Of a DNA stretch of 64,000 nt, positions 41,928 to 53,099 are shown one piece after another. The DNA comes from Rehmannia glutinosa (taxonomy: Eukaryota; Streptophyta; Magnoliopsida; Lamiales; Orobanchaceae), in the NCBI GenBank assembly GCA_016081115.2, contig CM071931.1, forward strand, positions 22,668,317 to 22,732,316. Reading direction: 5' to 3'. Positions within the stretch are counted from its first letter, which is position 1. Each line of letters starts with the position of its first letter. The notes under the pieces were generated by a model, which was not told the DNA's origin, did not search any database, and saw only the letters and a list, made by a program, of their open reading frames with translations. The translations under genes were made by a program, and so were the position numbers.

Positions 41928-43598
41928 ATCCGGTAGAAGGGCACAAGAACAAGAAGACAAAAAAATTGTAGAAAAGAAAAATTAGGAAAGATCAACCAAA
42001 TTCACGGAAACCCACAACCAAGGTGAGTGATTTTCTTGCTTCATTTCATTGTTCTGTTTAATCTCATGTTGATTACTAAGGATCTTTGAATTTAATATCT
42101 CCATTCAAGTAACTGTAACACGATAACTTAAATTATCTTGAACCTGTAAGGATAGCAAGTGATTTGTTATTCTTCTAAGTACTGACCAGTTTATGGCACA
42201 AAATAATAATAAATAATAATTAATCTTAGTTATCATTATAATGTGTTTTATTGTAGTATAGATGGTTAGTATTTCACGAGTTAGGTGGAAACATGCAACA
42301 GTGACCTTACATAGTTAATTCATCTAATTATTGCTTGAATATCCAAATAATTCTTTCATGATAATTCTATTCTATGAAATTGATAGCTTAATCATCCCAT
42401 TTAACGCCTGATGCAGAAATTTGTTGGAAGTCATTTATTGATGGTAAACTAATAAAAAAAACACTTATAAAAGAAAGTTGAATTCATTAACCAATGAATA
42501 AAGTTAGTACGGCAATTACGATGAATAAAGTTGGTACAACAATTAAAATTAATTAGTGCCACATTAGTTCATGAATTGATAAACTTAACTTTGTAATAGA
42601 GTTAGCTGGTTAGGATAGATTAATGTTACCATATCTAAGTACATTATTCTTCTGGCTTGGTTACATGATCTGGAAGAAATATTAATCTGGTAATTTGCCT
42701 AATTGACTTGGTAATTAGAATGACATTGTCCATTCGCTCAAGAGAATTTTATTTCGCTTGTTGCTTTGCTGCATGTGTCTCGTTACTTGGTAATTGTCGG
42801 GCCCTAGTGTGGTGTGGATAGGGCTGAGTTCGGCTGGTCAGGCAAGGGCCTGCGGTCTTAAAAGGTTCTTCGCTATCCACAACCAAATCCCACCACCTAA
42901 AGACGGAGTGTTCTAAAGGTTGAAGTGGGTCGTAGGATCGGTATATTCCGGAATATGACTTCTCCGGGCTTCGCGAGCCCCATTGTGGAGAGTCGAGCCG
43001 TAGTGTGGAGCAATAAGGGGGTAAGGCTTTACGCCAACGCAATAAAGGGGTGATAAGGGAGAACGGGGTCACTTACCGTTAACGAACGGTCCCTCCGTTA
43101 ATGTGACATCTGAATTTATTATGTTACAGATTGACTGAGTGCATGTTTCTATTGAATTGAAAATGATTTCACTTATAAAAATTAACTGAATCTTTCTTAA
43201 CATTAAATTCTTCTAAAATGCCACACCTGCACACCTGCACCCACTCACGGAGGTTTTTCCCTCACGTATATATCTTCCTAAAAAATATTTCAGGCGATAA
43301 TCCAGGCGACAAAGAAGAAGTTGAGGGATTTTCTTAATCTGAATAGCTAGTGCCAGTTACAAGAGTTGTCGCTAAATGTCTTGATGTATCGCTAGGTATA
43401 AACGATGTGTTGGAGAGAACCATGGTTGTAATGATAGTTTTTTTTTTGTAGGGTTTGTAAACTTGGTCACCTTTTCACGTTTCTTGTAATTATATTATGG
43501 TGTACGTTTGGTTTGTAATAATTATATGAATATTCCGCTCTCTTGTTAATATATAATAGATATTGGTTATTATAGCTTTGTAAGTTTGGGGCGTGACA
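41497..43598 (+). repeat. Tekay-like 5' LTR, first ~70 bp missing
   Basis: It begins at TTCCTTATAATACTAAG, matching 63016 onward, and ends GGGGCGTGACA. It contains several TA microsatellites (41829-41852, 41891-41924). The stretch 42760-43085 is GC-richer and may be a small unclassified insertion or LTR core. No genes. Confidence 0.85.
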
Positions 43599-43602
43599 GA
43601 AG

Positions 43603-43619
43603 TGGTATCAGAGCGTAGG
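43603..43619 (+). promoter_or_regulatory. Tekay-like primer-binding site
   Basis: TGGTATCAGAGCGTAGG, four bases after the LTR end, matches the initiator methionine tRNA 3' end. Confidence 0.9.
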
Positions 43620-43798
43620 TTTGTAATACATTTTACACCTATGCCTACCAGTATAGGATCTTTGGATATTAGTTATGATAAGTGTAATTTAGTTATAACG
43701 TGATGACTGTAAGACAATAATCTCTCTAACTTTTAAGATGAAAATTTTAGCAATTTGTTTGATTATTTTACTAACCAAGTTATAATGTGTGTTAAGGT

Positions 43799-44365
43799 AT
43801 GGCATCAGACCCCGAGTCTTCCACTTGAAATTCTGAATTTAGTTCAGCCACTAACGATCATCTGGGATGGGCTCGAGTGAAAATCTCTAACCTGGAAGAC
43901 ATTGTGCGACTTTTGTTAGAAGATAATGAACATTTGTATCGAGACGACAAAGAACGGGAAGAGCTCTCCTAAACCAGGAGGTGTTAGGCAACAAGAGGGA
44001 CAAGTGATTCAACATAGGGACGATCATATAAATATACTTCAACATCAAGTCGGCAACCTTCGTGAGCAATTGGACCACATGACAGGGTTACGGATCGATT
44101 CTCCATCAAGTCGATGCGGATCGTGAGACGCATCAAAGATACCCTAGCTAATATACGAGCACAATATTTTGGTCTAGGAGATGAAATTCCAGGGGTTACA
44201 ATAGGACCTAATAACCGAGTTAGATCAACCAAGACCTCACAACATAGAACCGAGGAAGGAGACATTGAAGAGGATCTAAAGAGGACCCGCGAATGAGAAT
44301 AGAGATCGAGGAAGGAATGGACGAAGTGGATGAAGATGTAAATAGTGATGTAACTAATGAATAGG
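43799..44365 (+). pseudogene. Upstream ORF between PBS and gag, function unknown
   Basis: An ATG at 43799 opens MASDPESST, then a stop, then NSEFSSATNDHLGWARVKIS, NLEDIVRLLLEDNEHLYRDD and KEREEL, a hydrophilic coiled-coil-like stretch. Later frames give RRIKDTLANIRAQYFGLGDE, IPGVTIGPNNRVRSTKTSQH and EEGDIEEDLKRTRE. About 190 codons with four or more breaks. Some Tekay/Del elements have extra sequence before gag; I do not recognise this protein. 44366-44627, between it and gag, could be an intron (acceptor-like TTTTGCCATATAG next to the gag ATG). Confidence 0.4.
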
Positions 44366-44627
44366 TCCGTGGTTGGATAGGACTTATAAATTTTGTGTAC
44401 AAATATCGGAGGGGTGAAATGTATATATAGTAATTGTTAATGAATACAAATAGTAGTACTATCTAGTTGTAGTGTGGTAGGATGTGTGGAATATTGTATA
44501 TAGCACTAACATCATGAATGTAATCGTCACATTTTATGAATAAATGATGATTACCTGTGACTATTTGATTTAGTTTAAATGTTGTGTTCTTACGTTTTAT
44601 TGATTAATTATTAATTTTGCCATATAG

Positions 44628-45353
44628 ATGGTCTATAGACGTGGTCAAGGAAGACCCCAATTGAATCGTCAAGATGAACCTCAACGACATCGTGAGTGAT
44701 CTCCTGCACGTGAAGAACCCCAAGCACAACCACCCGCTACAGGAGACAACTTAACGGCACAAGCCTTGCAACAAATATTGCTATTTATGCAACAAAAAGC
44801 CAATCAACCCCGACATCAAGACCCCCTGAGCCGGTATTGGTTGCGCACGATAAGATGTTGGAACGATTTTTAAGGTTTGACCTTCCTGAATTCCTAGGCG
44901 AGCCGGATGATATCAAGGCCGAGCGTTGGTTAGAAAAAATGGAAAGCATATTCTCGGCGTTACAATATACGGAGGAGCAACAAGTTACCTTGGTTGTGTT
45001 TCGCCTGGAAGCTGCTGCTCGCAATTGGTGGAGAACAATAGAAGAAAAATGGAATCGAGAGGGAACACAGAGAACCTGGAATAATTTTGTACGAGAATTC
45101 AAGTATCAATACATACCACCAGTGGTTAGAGAAGCTAGAAGGGATGAATTTTATCATTTGAAACAGGGATGTATGACAGTGGCCCAATATGAGTCCGAAT
45201 TCCATCGTCTGTCTAAATATGCGCCAAGCTTGGTCAATACGGAAGAGGATAAACTACACAAGTTTATACGTGGGTTGAAAATGGAGATACAAGATAGACT
45301 ATTATCGTTGAACTAGATTCGTATATCTCTGTTAGATTAGAGCAAACTAGAGT
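44628..45353 (+). pseudogene. Tekay-like gag, N-terminal part
   Basis: The ATG at 44628 opens MVYRRGQGRPQLNRQDEPQR, and a TGA follows HRE. The stretch to 44836 is Pro/Gln-rich. 44837-45316 is an uninterrupted capsid domain: LRFDLPEFLGEPDDIKAERW, LEKMESIFSALQYTEEQQVT, LEAAARNWWRTIEEKWNREG, WNNFVREFKYQYIPPVVREA and RRDEFYHLKQGCMTVAQYES. The retrotransposon gag family signature (W-L, A-WW, F-Y-P, L-Q) is complete. After LLSLN a TAG and a frameshift precede the SIRE insertion at 45354. The gene resumes at 59269. Confidence 0.85.
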
Positions 45354-46933
45354 TGTTGGGAAATTTATTGTTTAGATTTTGATGAATGCCATGTAAAACT
45401 TAGAATAGGAAGTTGGCACCCCATTTTTGTTGTAAATCGCATTATAATAAATAGGGCTAGTCAATTTGAGTTAAGTCGCCTATGCTCAAACATGCAAGAA
45501 GACAATCGAAGACCGAGGAAGGAAGACTCATTGCAAAGACAAATTTGAGTATGGCAAAGAAGAAAAAGACAGGGACTCGATCAAGGAACAACTAAGATGC
45601 GGTGAGTGGAGTATCGATCAAGTCGCCTAAATATAGCTAAGTCTCAAGTCGAAAGTAACAGAGAGTCATCCAATGATTGGAAGTCGACTCTAAGTCATCC
45701 GGGGAAAGCAATGAAATGCGGTCAAGTCGAGATAATCGAAAGAGATCCGTTGCACGTAAATCAAGAGAATTACTTAAACAAGTAATATCTCCATGCTACC
45801 TTTCTCGGAGTGCTCGATCCACGCGAAGCGTGCAAGGGAAAAAACCAATGGAAAGCACTACACCGTGTCGTGCTGCTCGAAAAGTCAAGAACAATTCATA
45901 CGAGGAAGTGGCAATTCCAAGGATCGCAACAAGACAAGCCAACGACCACAAGTGACTTTCAAAAATAAGCCTATCTCTTCAACGGGCAGATTTTTGAAAG
46001 ATCACTATAAAAGGCCGAGGAATAACTCGAGAGGAAGCTACGCAGTTACCTTGACCAAATACAAGCAAGAAAGAAACATTTTGTAACCTCGAAATATTCT
46101 CAAGTTATTAAACGCTCAATCCTCAAGCCTACATTACGAAGAACATCAATCCAACACTCACTGTGAAGGAAAGATAACTTCAATCGGTTGAAGAGGAAAT
46201 TATGAAGAATCAAGGGGTCTACATTCCACGAAGGATTGTAGGAAGGTTCAAGGTCGAACCAAAAGATTGAGCTTTTGGAGGGCTTCGTGATCAAATCCAA
46301 AGAGCTTGAGCAAGTGGGTTGTAGTAGCAAAGACAACCGGCCCCGTGAAGAAGCCGAGTCGCACGAGAAGCCGGTGAGTGACCAAGGCATCTCGTGATCG
46401 AGTCCCGAAGGATCAAGTCATTTGTGTGATCAAGACTTGTATCCGGACCTACTATTACCACTTTGTATACCGATCAATACCTAGTGGATTCCTCCGAAGT
46501 TGGAGAAAAGAGGAGTAGAAGAATTACCCCATCTTGAACCTCTATAAAAATTTATCTTGTCATTTACATTTCAAAGACTTTAATTCCTCGCATCTTATTT
46601 GTTTAATTCTCACGACATATTCGCTATCCATTTGATAATCTCTAAGTACTAAAACCTAGTACTAAATCATAACTAAACCAAACTTAAGAGTGTTAAGTCT
46701 TCCGAAAAACAAAACACAGTTGAGCTAATTGATCTTAACAATTTGAGTTATTCTATCAACAGCTCGATCGAGTCTGTTGAGTGACTAACTCTCTTGATTA
46801 ACTAAATTGGTCTGTCCACCAAGGTTTCTGTTGTGTAGTATCAACTCGAACTTTTAAAAGGACTAAATCGAAAATTTGGTAAAGTTTATTCAACCCCCTT
46901 CTAAACCTTACACTCACACCCTTGGGACCTACA
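45354..46933 (+). repeat. SIRE 5' LTR (1,580 bp)
   Basis: It contains TATAAAAA at 46543-46550, a probable promoter core, within the segment that the 3' LTR has lost. It matches 57899-59268 elsewhere with frequent small differences. Confidence 0.9.
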
Positions 46934-46935
46934 AG

Positions 46936-46953
46936 TGGTATCGGAGCGGTTGG
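46936..46953 (+). promoter_or_regulatory. SIRE primer-binding site
   Basis: TGGTATCGGAGCGGTTGG, two bases after the LTR end, is the initiator methionine type with one change. Confidence 0.85.
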
Positions 46954-47060
46954 TTCATAGAGCCTTCCGCACCGGTTCTTGAACTAGATCTCCAAACTTT
47001 TCAAAGTCTATTTCAAGATTTATGCTTTCAAAACTCCTTTTATCATTAAAAATTATTATC

Positions 47061-48720
47061 ATGGAAGCAAATTTGACACGCATCCCTATGTTCACAATTG
47101 AAGAATTTGATGATTGGAAAATTCGTATGCAGGCTCATCTATCAAAGATTACATGATGAGATATGGATAGTGATAGAGGATAGGCCACGCAAATCTTAAA
47201 GTGAACATTTGTAAGAAGAGCTACGGTGAAGGTGAAGAGGATGTTGCCCTAGACCACCTATGGTTGAAAAACCAAGAACCGAATGGACAAATGATGATAG
47301 AAAAAGATACAACCTGGACAATGTAGCCAAGGACATCCTCTACAAAACCTGGACAAAGCCATGTTCAATAAAGTCAAGTCATGCAAAACGGCTAAAGAAA
47401 TGGGACAAGCTAACATTGATTTGTGAAGGCTCGTGAGCAAATCAAGGAAAATAAATTATCGAGAGTGTACAAAAATTTGAGAATTTCAAAATGATCGCAG
47501 GAGAAACCTGGATCACCGGATGCTCGGTTCACGTGAATCACCAACGAGCTATCTCGCACTTGGAAAGGAATATACACGAAGGAAATGTGTATGAAGATCC
47601 TAAAAAGTCTCGGTGAATGGGAAATGAAGGTCATGGCACCGAGACATTCCATGGACCTATCGAAGACCTCCAACCATGAACTATTCTCGGATCTCAAAGC
47701 CTACGAATTTGAGTGAGAAGAAAAGACCAGGAAGAGACAATTTTGTACCCAAAAAGCAATTTGCTCTAATTGTTAAGGATGGAAAGAGAGTCAAGTCAAA
47801 GAAGTCATTGATCCGAAGAAATAGCCCCGATGGTTAAAAGGTTCAACAAGTTCTTCAATAAGAACTACAAGAGAGGCAAGGGGAATCTTCCGGAAGACAC
47901 TCGGCTCTCCTCCAAGTCAAGGGAAGATAGGCCAACCAAGAGAACAAATCATCAAAAAGCTGAATATCAAAGGATCGACAATCCAAGAATGGAAAGAGTC
48001 GATCAAAAGGTTGAATATCTATCTTTGAACCGTAGGCAACCAGGTCACTATGCCATTGATTGCCCATATCCTGTAGTCAACAAATACAGAATGAATGAAG
48101 AAGAAAGAAAGGTCTTGAGAGAGAAAGAAGACAAGAAAAGAAAAAGGCAATGTTAGGCTGCAGAGATCTTTGGCCGAGAGACCAAGTCAAGAGACTGGTG
48201 ATTTAGAGAGCGGTGAAGTCGACTACTCAAGTGACTCGAAGAAGAAGCCCGATCCGTTTGATGGCCAAGGAACAAGATCAACCCGACCAAGAAGATGAGG
48301 TACACTCTAACTCATCGAACTCGATTCTAGTGATAGTGATCGTGACACACACACTTCATCACCCACTGATCTTTATGATTCATTAGGCAAAATGATGAAA
48401 GATTTTGAACACATTAAATCCTCACACACACTACTAAATGAGGAAAATAGCCTACTCAAGAGCCAAAACTCACGGTGACTAAGGAGCCGAGTACTCTAGG
48501 TCAAATAGCCGATGAGAATAAAAGTTTAAAGGCCGAAAATGCCAAGCTAATAGCAAAAATAGCTGCCATAGAAAAGAGGGAGAATGACCTCAAAAATGTG
48601 ATTGCCTCATTCACTAAGGCATCTAAATCATTCGATGACCTTATTATGAGTCAAAGAGAATGTGGAGACAAGACAAGGCTTAGGATTTAATTCCTCTGTG
48701 CTATGTCAAACTCCAAAAGT
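47061..48720 (+). pseudogene. SIRE gag
   Basis: The ATG at 47061 opens MEANLTRIPMFTIEEFDDWK and IRMQAHLS, then a frameshift. Later pieces include DNVAKDILYKT-like and AREQIKENKLS-like gag core fragments. At 47830-48156 MVKRFNKFFNKNYKRGKGNL leads to a zinc-knuckle remnant RRQPGHYAIDCPYPV, missing its first Cys residues. 48475-48690 gives a coiled coil, LGQIADENKSLKAENAKLIA and KIAAIEKRENDLKNVIASFT, typical of the SIRE gag C-terminal half. Many small indels. Confidence 0.75.
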
Positions 48721-49410
48721 AATTTTGGAAAAAAGATCTTCAAGCAATGAAGAGTCTAAAAATCCAAAACTCCAAATGGTGCACACACATTCACTCCAAA
48801 GCACAATTACAAGCAAACTGGCCTTGGTTATAAAGGAAAAGGAAGACAACCGGTTGGGTGCGTTGAGAGGACATCGAGAAGAAATTTGACCAAGTTCCTC
48901 AAAGAACTCCAAACAGAATTACTTTGTAAAGAAGAAACAGAGCTACCAAAAACCCCAAAAGTTCTATAAAAGAAACACATATGGTGGGAATGATAGAAAA
49001 TATCCAAGCCAAGTGATTGGAACGATGTGAACTATCAAAGATAGACTTATGGAATATAAGCCCAAATGGCAAAGGCCAGAACTCAAAGAAAGGCCATTCC
49101 AAAAGTATAAGAGCTTTCATCAAAGACACATATGCACCTGGGCACTACACTCAGAGACACCACAATTACCCAAAGAAGGCAATTGCTAAAACACATATAC
49201 GAGGCATACAGACAAAAGAGAGATTTGTATGAACCTAGAATCCCCAAGCAATTTGCCAAAATTAATTATGATTATGGCACTGATAGATGGCAACCCCTTA
49301 GAGCCAGATCATTTGGCTATAGGCTGGTTGGATCATCTTACAATACTAACCCCTCAGGACCCAGACAAATATGGGTACCTAAAACTTAATTTCCTTGATT
49401 GCAGGTTCAA
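48721..49410 (+). pseudogene. SIRE gag-pol linker
   Basis: Lys/Asn/Tyr-rich sequence without a known domain joins gag to protease, in several frames (48779-48889; 49132-49389). LRARSFGYRLVGSSYNT and GPRQIWVPKT are the usual residues just before SIRE protease. Confidence 0.6.
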
Positions 49411-49815
49411 GGAACAGCTGAGTGCCAAGGAACCTGGTACATGGATAGTGGCTGTTCCAGGCATATGACAGGAAACAAGAAAAATCTGTCAAGATTCAAG
49501 GAAGCTAAAGGAGCAAAAGTCATATTTGGAGGAAATGAAGCTCCAGGTGAAATAAGAGGCATTGGATCCATCAGGAGGAACGGATTAGAAATCACAGATG
49601 TTGCATATGTTGAAGGACTCAACTTCAACTTGCTAAGCATCAGCCAACTCTGTGACAAGGGTTATAATGTTGGATTTAACATGGGTATATGCCAAATCAA
49701 GGATGTTGAATCGAATGAAATTGTGTTGCAAGGATGCAGACAAAAGAACATGTATGTAGTAGATTGGTCAACCGCTACACCCAAAGACTGTCTATTAGCA
49801 AAGAGCACAATTTGA
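49411..49815 (+). pseudogene. SIRE protease and pre-integrase start
   Basis: One open frame: GTWYMDSGCSRHMTGNKKNL has the retropepsin D-S-G motif at about 49442. VIFGGNEAPGEIRGIGSIRR, ITDVAYVEGLNFNLLSISQL, CDKGYNVGFNMGICQIKDVE and LQGCRQKNMYVVDWS follow. An intact protease domain that would release Gag and Pol proteins. A TGA at 49813 ends it. Confidence 0.85.
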
Positions 49816-50720
49816 ATCAAGTTGGTCGTGGCACAAAAAAGTGAGTCACCTGAATTTCAAAACGATCAACAAGCTTGCGAAGTAATCTTGTGGAAGGACT
49901 TCGATTTCGATACAAGAAGGAAAGTATATGTGACGCATGTCGAAGGAAAACAAATCGGATCATCATTCAAAGAAAAGACCCGCCCATCTTCAACAAGGAT
50001 ATTGCACTGCTACATATGGATCTATTTGGTCCGATTGAACCTGCTAGCATAAGTGGGAAGAAATATACCTTGGTGGTAGTAGATGACTACTCAAGATATA
50101 CATGGACAATATTCATGTGTAAGAAGAAAGAAACTCTACGTAAACTACCACACGGTGATGAAGAGGATTCAAAATGAGAAGAGCCAAACCATTATCAAAA
50201 TAAGATCGGACAGAGGAACCGAGTTTGTCAATGGTATAATAACTCAATATTGTATTGAAAATGGCATTGGTCATGAATTATCTGCAGCAAGGACTCCACA
50301 GAATGGAGTTGCGAAAGAAGGAATAGAACTCTCAAAGAAGCGGCAAGGACCATGTTAGGTGAAGCGGGGTTACCAAAAAGATTTTGGTGAAGCAATCAAC
50401 ACGACTGCTACACTCAAAACAGATGTATGATAACAGACGGTGACAAAGACTCCTATGAGATTTGGACAGGAAGAAAACCAAATGTTTCATATTTTAGAAT
50501 ATTTGGATGTAAATGCTTCATCCATAACAATGGCAAAGACAATCTAAAGGCTTTCGATGCTAAAGCCGATGAAGGTATCTTCTTGGGATACTCAAAGCAA
50601 AAAGCCTAAGTCTGATCTTGAACAAAAGGACTATGGTTGCAAAGGAATCCATTCATGTGGTATTCGATGAGCCAAATGTAAATGGAGAAGACATTGAAGA
50701 GTCGGTGATTTGAATCATCC
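49816..50720 (+). pseudogene. SIRE integrase
   Basis: HKKVSHLNF-like pre-integrase is broken near 49840. CDACRRKTNRI (zinc Cys pair) and ALLHMDLFGPIEPASISGKK, YTLVVVDDYSRYTW contain the first Asp. IIKIRSDRGTEFVNGIITQY (about 50190) carries the second Asp. QNGVAKEG replaces QNGVVERKN, so the catalytic Glu is displaced by a small indel. YEIWTGRKPNVSYFRIFGCK and DEGIFLGYSKQKA give the C-terminal region. Confidence 0.8.
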
Positions 50721-50989
50721 AACCATACGAAAAGTCCCTATCTTCAAGTCAAGCCGAATTTGGAATTATAAACTCGAGATGAAGATGAGATAGCCGAGTC
50801 TCATAAAATCTTTGGAAAATTTGCGGCTAAGTGATTGCGAGAGAGTGATCAAAGCAACACACAGTGCTAGACGATCGAATCCGGCTAACTTACTTCAACT
50901 TTGATGTAAGATGGTGAAAGACCATCCACTTAACTTGTCATTGGAGATACAAGAGAAGGTGTCAAAACAAGATCTAGAACTCAACAAGA

Positions 50990-51965
50990 AGCTATGTTCA
51001 CATGCTTTATCTCACAAATAGAGCCTAAAGATGTGTTACAAGCATTGGATGACACACATTGGATTCAAGCTATGCAAGAAGAGCTGAATCAATTTGAAAG
51101 AAATAAAGTATGGGAATTGGTTCAAAGACCCACCCATCAAAATGTTATTGGTACTAAATGGGTGTTGAAACAAGATGAATGAGGAGGGTTCTATGGTAAG
51201 AAACAAAGCAAGACTAGTAGCTAAAGGATATTGCCAACAAGAAGGAATAGATTTTGATGAAACATTTGCTCTTGTAGCAAGATTGGAAGCTATAAGGATG
51301 TTTCTTGCCCATGCGACTCACAAGAATTTTATTGTATATCGATGGATGTAAAAAGTGCATTCCTAAATGGTTTATTGGAAGAAGAAGTGTATGTTGAACA
51401 ACCTCCAGGATTTGAGCGGTAAAACTCTTGGAGATAAGGTATACAAACTCAAGAAAGCTCGTATGGATTGAAACAGGCACCCGAGCATGGTATGATACTT
51501 TGTCACAATTCCTAACCGAGAATGGATTCACAAAAGGAAAAGTAGATAGAACACTTTTCGTAATTCAAGACAAGAAGAGTATATCGCTTGTTCAAATATA
51601 TGTGGATGACATCATTTTTGGATCCACAAACAATGAGCTATGTGAAAAATTTTCAAACCTTATGCAAAGCAAATTTGAAATGAGCATGATGGGAGAGTCG
51701 ACATTCTTCCTTGGACTCCAAGTAAAACAACTTAAGGATGGAACCTTCATAAGTCAAACAAAATACACCAGAGATTTAATGAAGAAATTTGGTATGGAGG
51801 AGAAGTCTTCTCGTGAAAATACCAATGAATACATCATCAAAATGGACATGGATGCGGATGGCAAGCCCGTAGATCAAACAAGATATAGAGCACTTATTGG
51901 ATCATTGCTCTATCTCACAAATAGCAGGCGGACATCACCTTTCTTTGTAGTGTATGTGCGAGATT
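50990..51965 (+). pseudogene. SIRE reverse transcriptase
   Basis: FTCFISQIEPKDVLQALDDT and HWIQAMQEELNQFERNKVWE begin the domain. Next are ARLVAKGYCQQ-like and MDVKSAFLNG-like stretches (about 51345) with frameshifts. 51428-52018 is open and includes QIYVDDIIFGSTNNELCEKF with the catalytic YVDD at about 51599, MMGESTFFLGLQVKQLKDGT and ISQTKYTRDLMKKFGMEEKS. At 51453 the expected KALYGLKQAPRAW has lost a T of CTG and a C, producing a local frameshift. RT copies the RNA into cDNA. Confidence 0.85.
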
Positions 51966-52537
51966 TCAATCTGCTCCAAAAGAGAGAGCCATATGACTCG
52001 CATCTAAGAGGATTTTGAGAGATATTTGAAAGGAAGCCAAGAGGTTGGCTTATGGTATCCAAAGGAAGGTGTATTCAAGCTAATTGGCTATTCGGCTCGA
52101 CTATCTTTGGATGCAGAGTGGACAGAAGAGCACTTCAGGCACATGTCAAATGCTTGGAAATAGGCTAATTTCTGGTTTAGCAAAAAGCAAAATTCAATAG
52201 CCACCTCTACAACTGAAGTGAATACATACTGCGGGGCATTGTTGTGCCCAAATCCTATGGATGAGGCAAAGAATGAGAAACTATGAAGTTGAAGAAAAGG
52301 AAATTCCAATCATGTGTGATAACACAAGTGCAATTGCAATCACTCGAGAATCCTCGTGTTGCACTCAAGAACAAAGCATATCGATGTCGATATCACTTCA
52401 TAAGAGATCATGTTGAAAAGAAGGACATCATATTGGAATATATCTCAACCGATAAACAGGTTGGTGACATATTCACAAAACCATTATGTGAGTCAAGATT
52501 TGAAGAACTCAAGCATGAGTTAGGGTTAATTGAGTGA
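51966..52537 (+). pseudogene. SIRE RNase H
   Basis: Fragments: RYLKGSQEVGLWYPKEGVFK-like near 52022, GCRVDRRALQ for GCRVDRKSTSG, SWFSKKQNSIATSTTEA-like with loss of a C (AAGTGAATAC for AAGCTGAATAC, about 52217). Then 52283-52537 reads ALKNKAYRCRYHFIRDHVEK, KDIILEYISTDKQVGDIFTK and PLCESRFEELKHELGLIE, ending at TGA. The last stretch is the conserved Copia polyprotein C-terminus. Confidence 0.8.
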
Positions 52538-53099
52538 GCTAACACTCGAAGACTCAAAGAAAAGAAATGAAACACAAAAAGAGAAAAAGGATTGAATTCT
52601 CAAAATCGCCTAAATGAATCACCATGTTGGAAAGACTGACTATACCGAATTAGTTTGACGGTTGAGTCACCGAGAGAACGTGACGGAAGAGTTAAATCGG
52701 CTAAGGGATAAGCCGAGTCATTTATGAGCAAAGTGACAAAAACGCAATCGTTTTTACTAAGCGAGAATGTTTTTAAGAATGACATCAAAGATAATGATGA
52801 TGTGTACGGACAAAAAAGCTGCATACCAAGCTTATGATTGGATATAAATCTTTGCCGCATTAAATTCGAGACATTAAATGCTAATCGGCGTGCAAAATCT
52901 AAGCCGTTGATTTCAATCACATTTCAAAAACCACCCGCACGCCCTTTCGTAAAACCATACTTAACCCATTTTTGTCTGTTTTCTCTCACATATCACCAAA
53001 ACGGTTCATTTCTATCTCGGAAGCAAAGGCAAAACTCTCTCAAAACCCTCTCAATATTCAAATCAAATTTCTAAGTTTCTTTTCGGTGAAATCTGAAAA

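Noticed and set aside
42749..43072. Minus-strand 107-codon ORF in the Tekay-like LTR
   Set aside because: It lies wholly inside an LTR, shows no domain, and is probably chance in a GC-richer patch.
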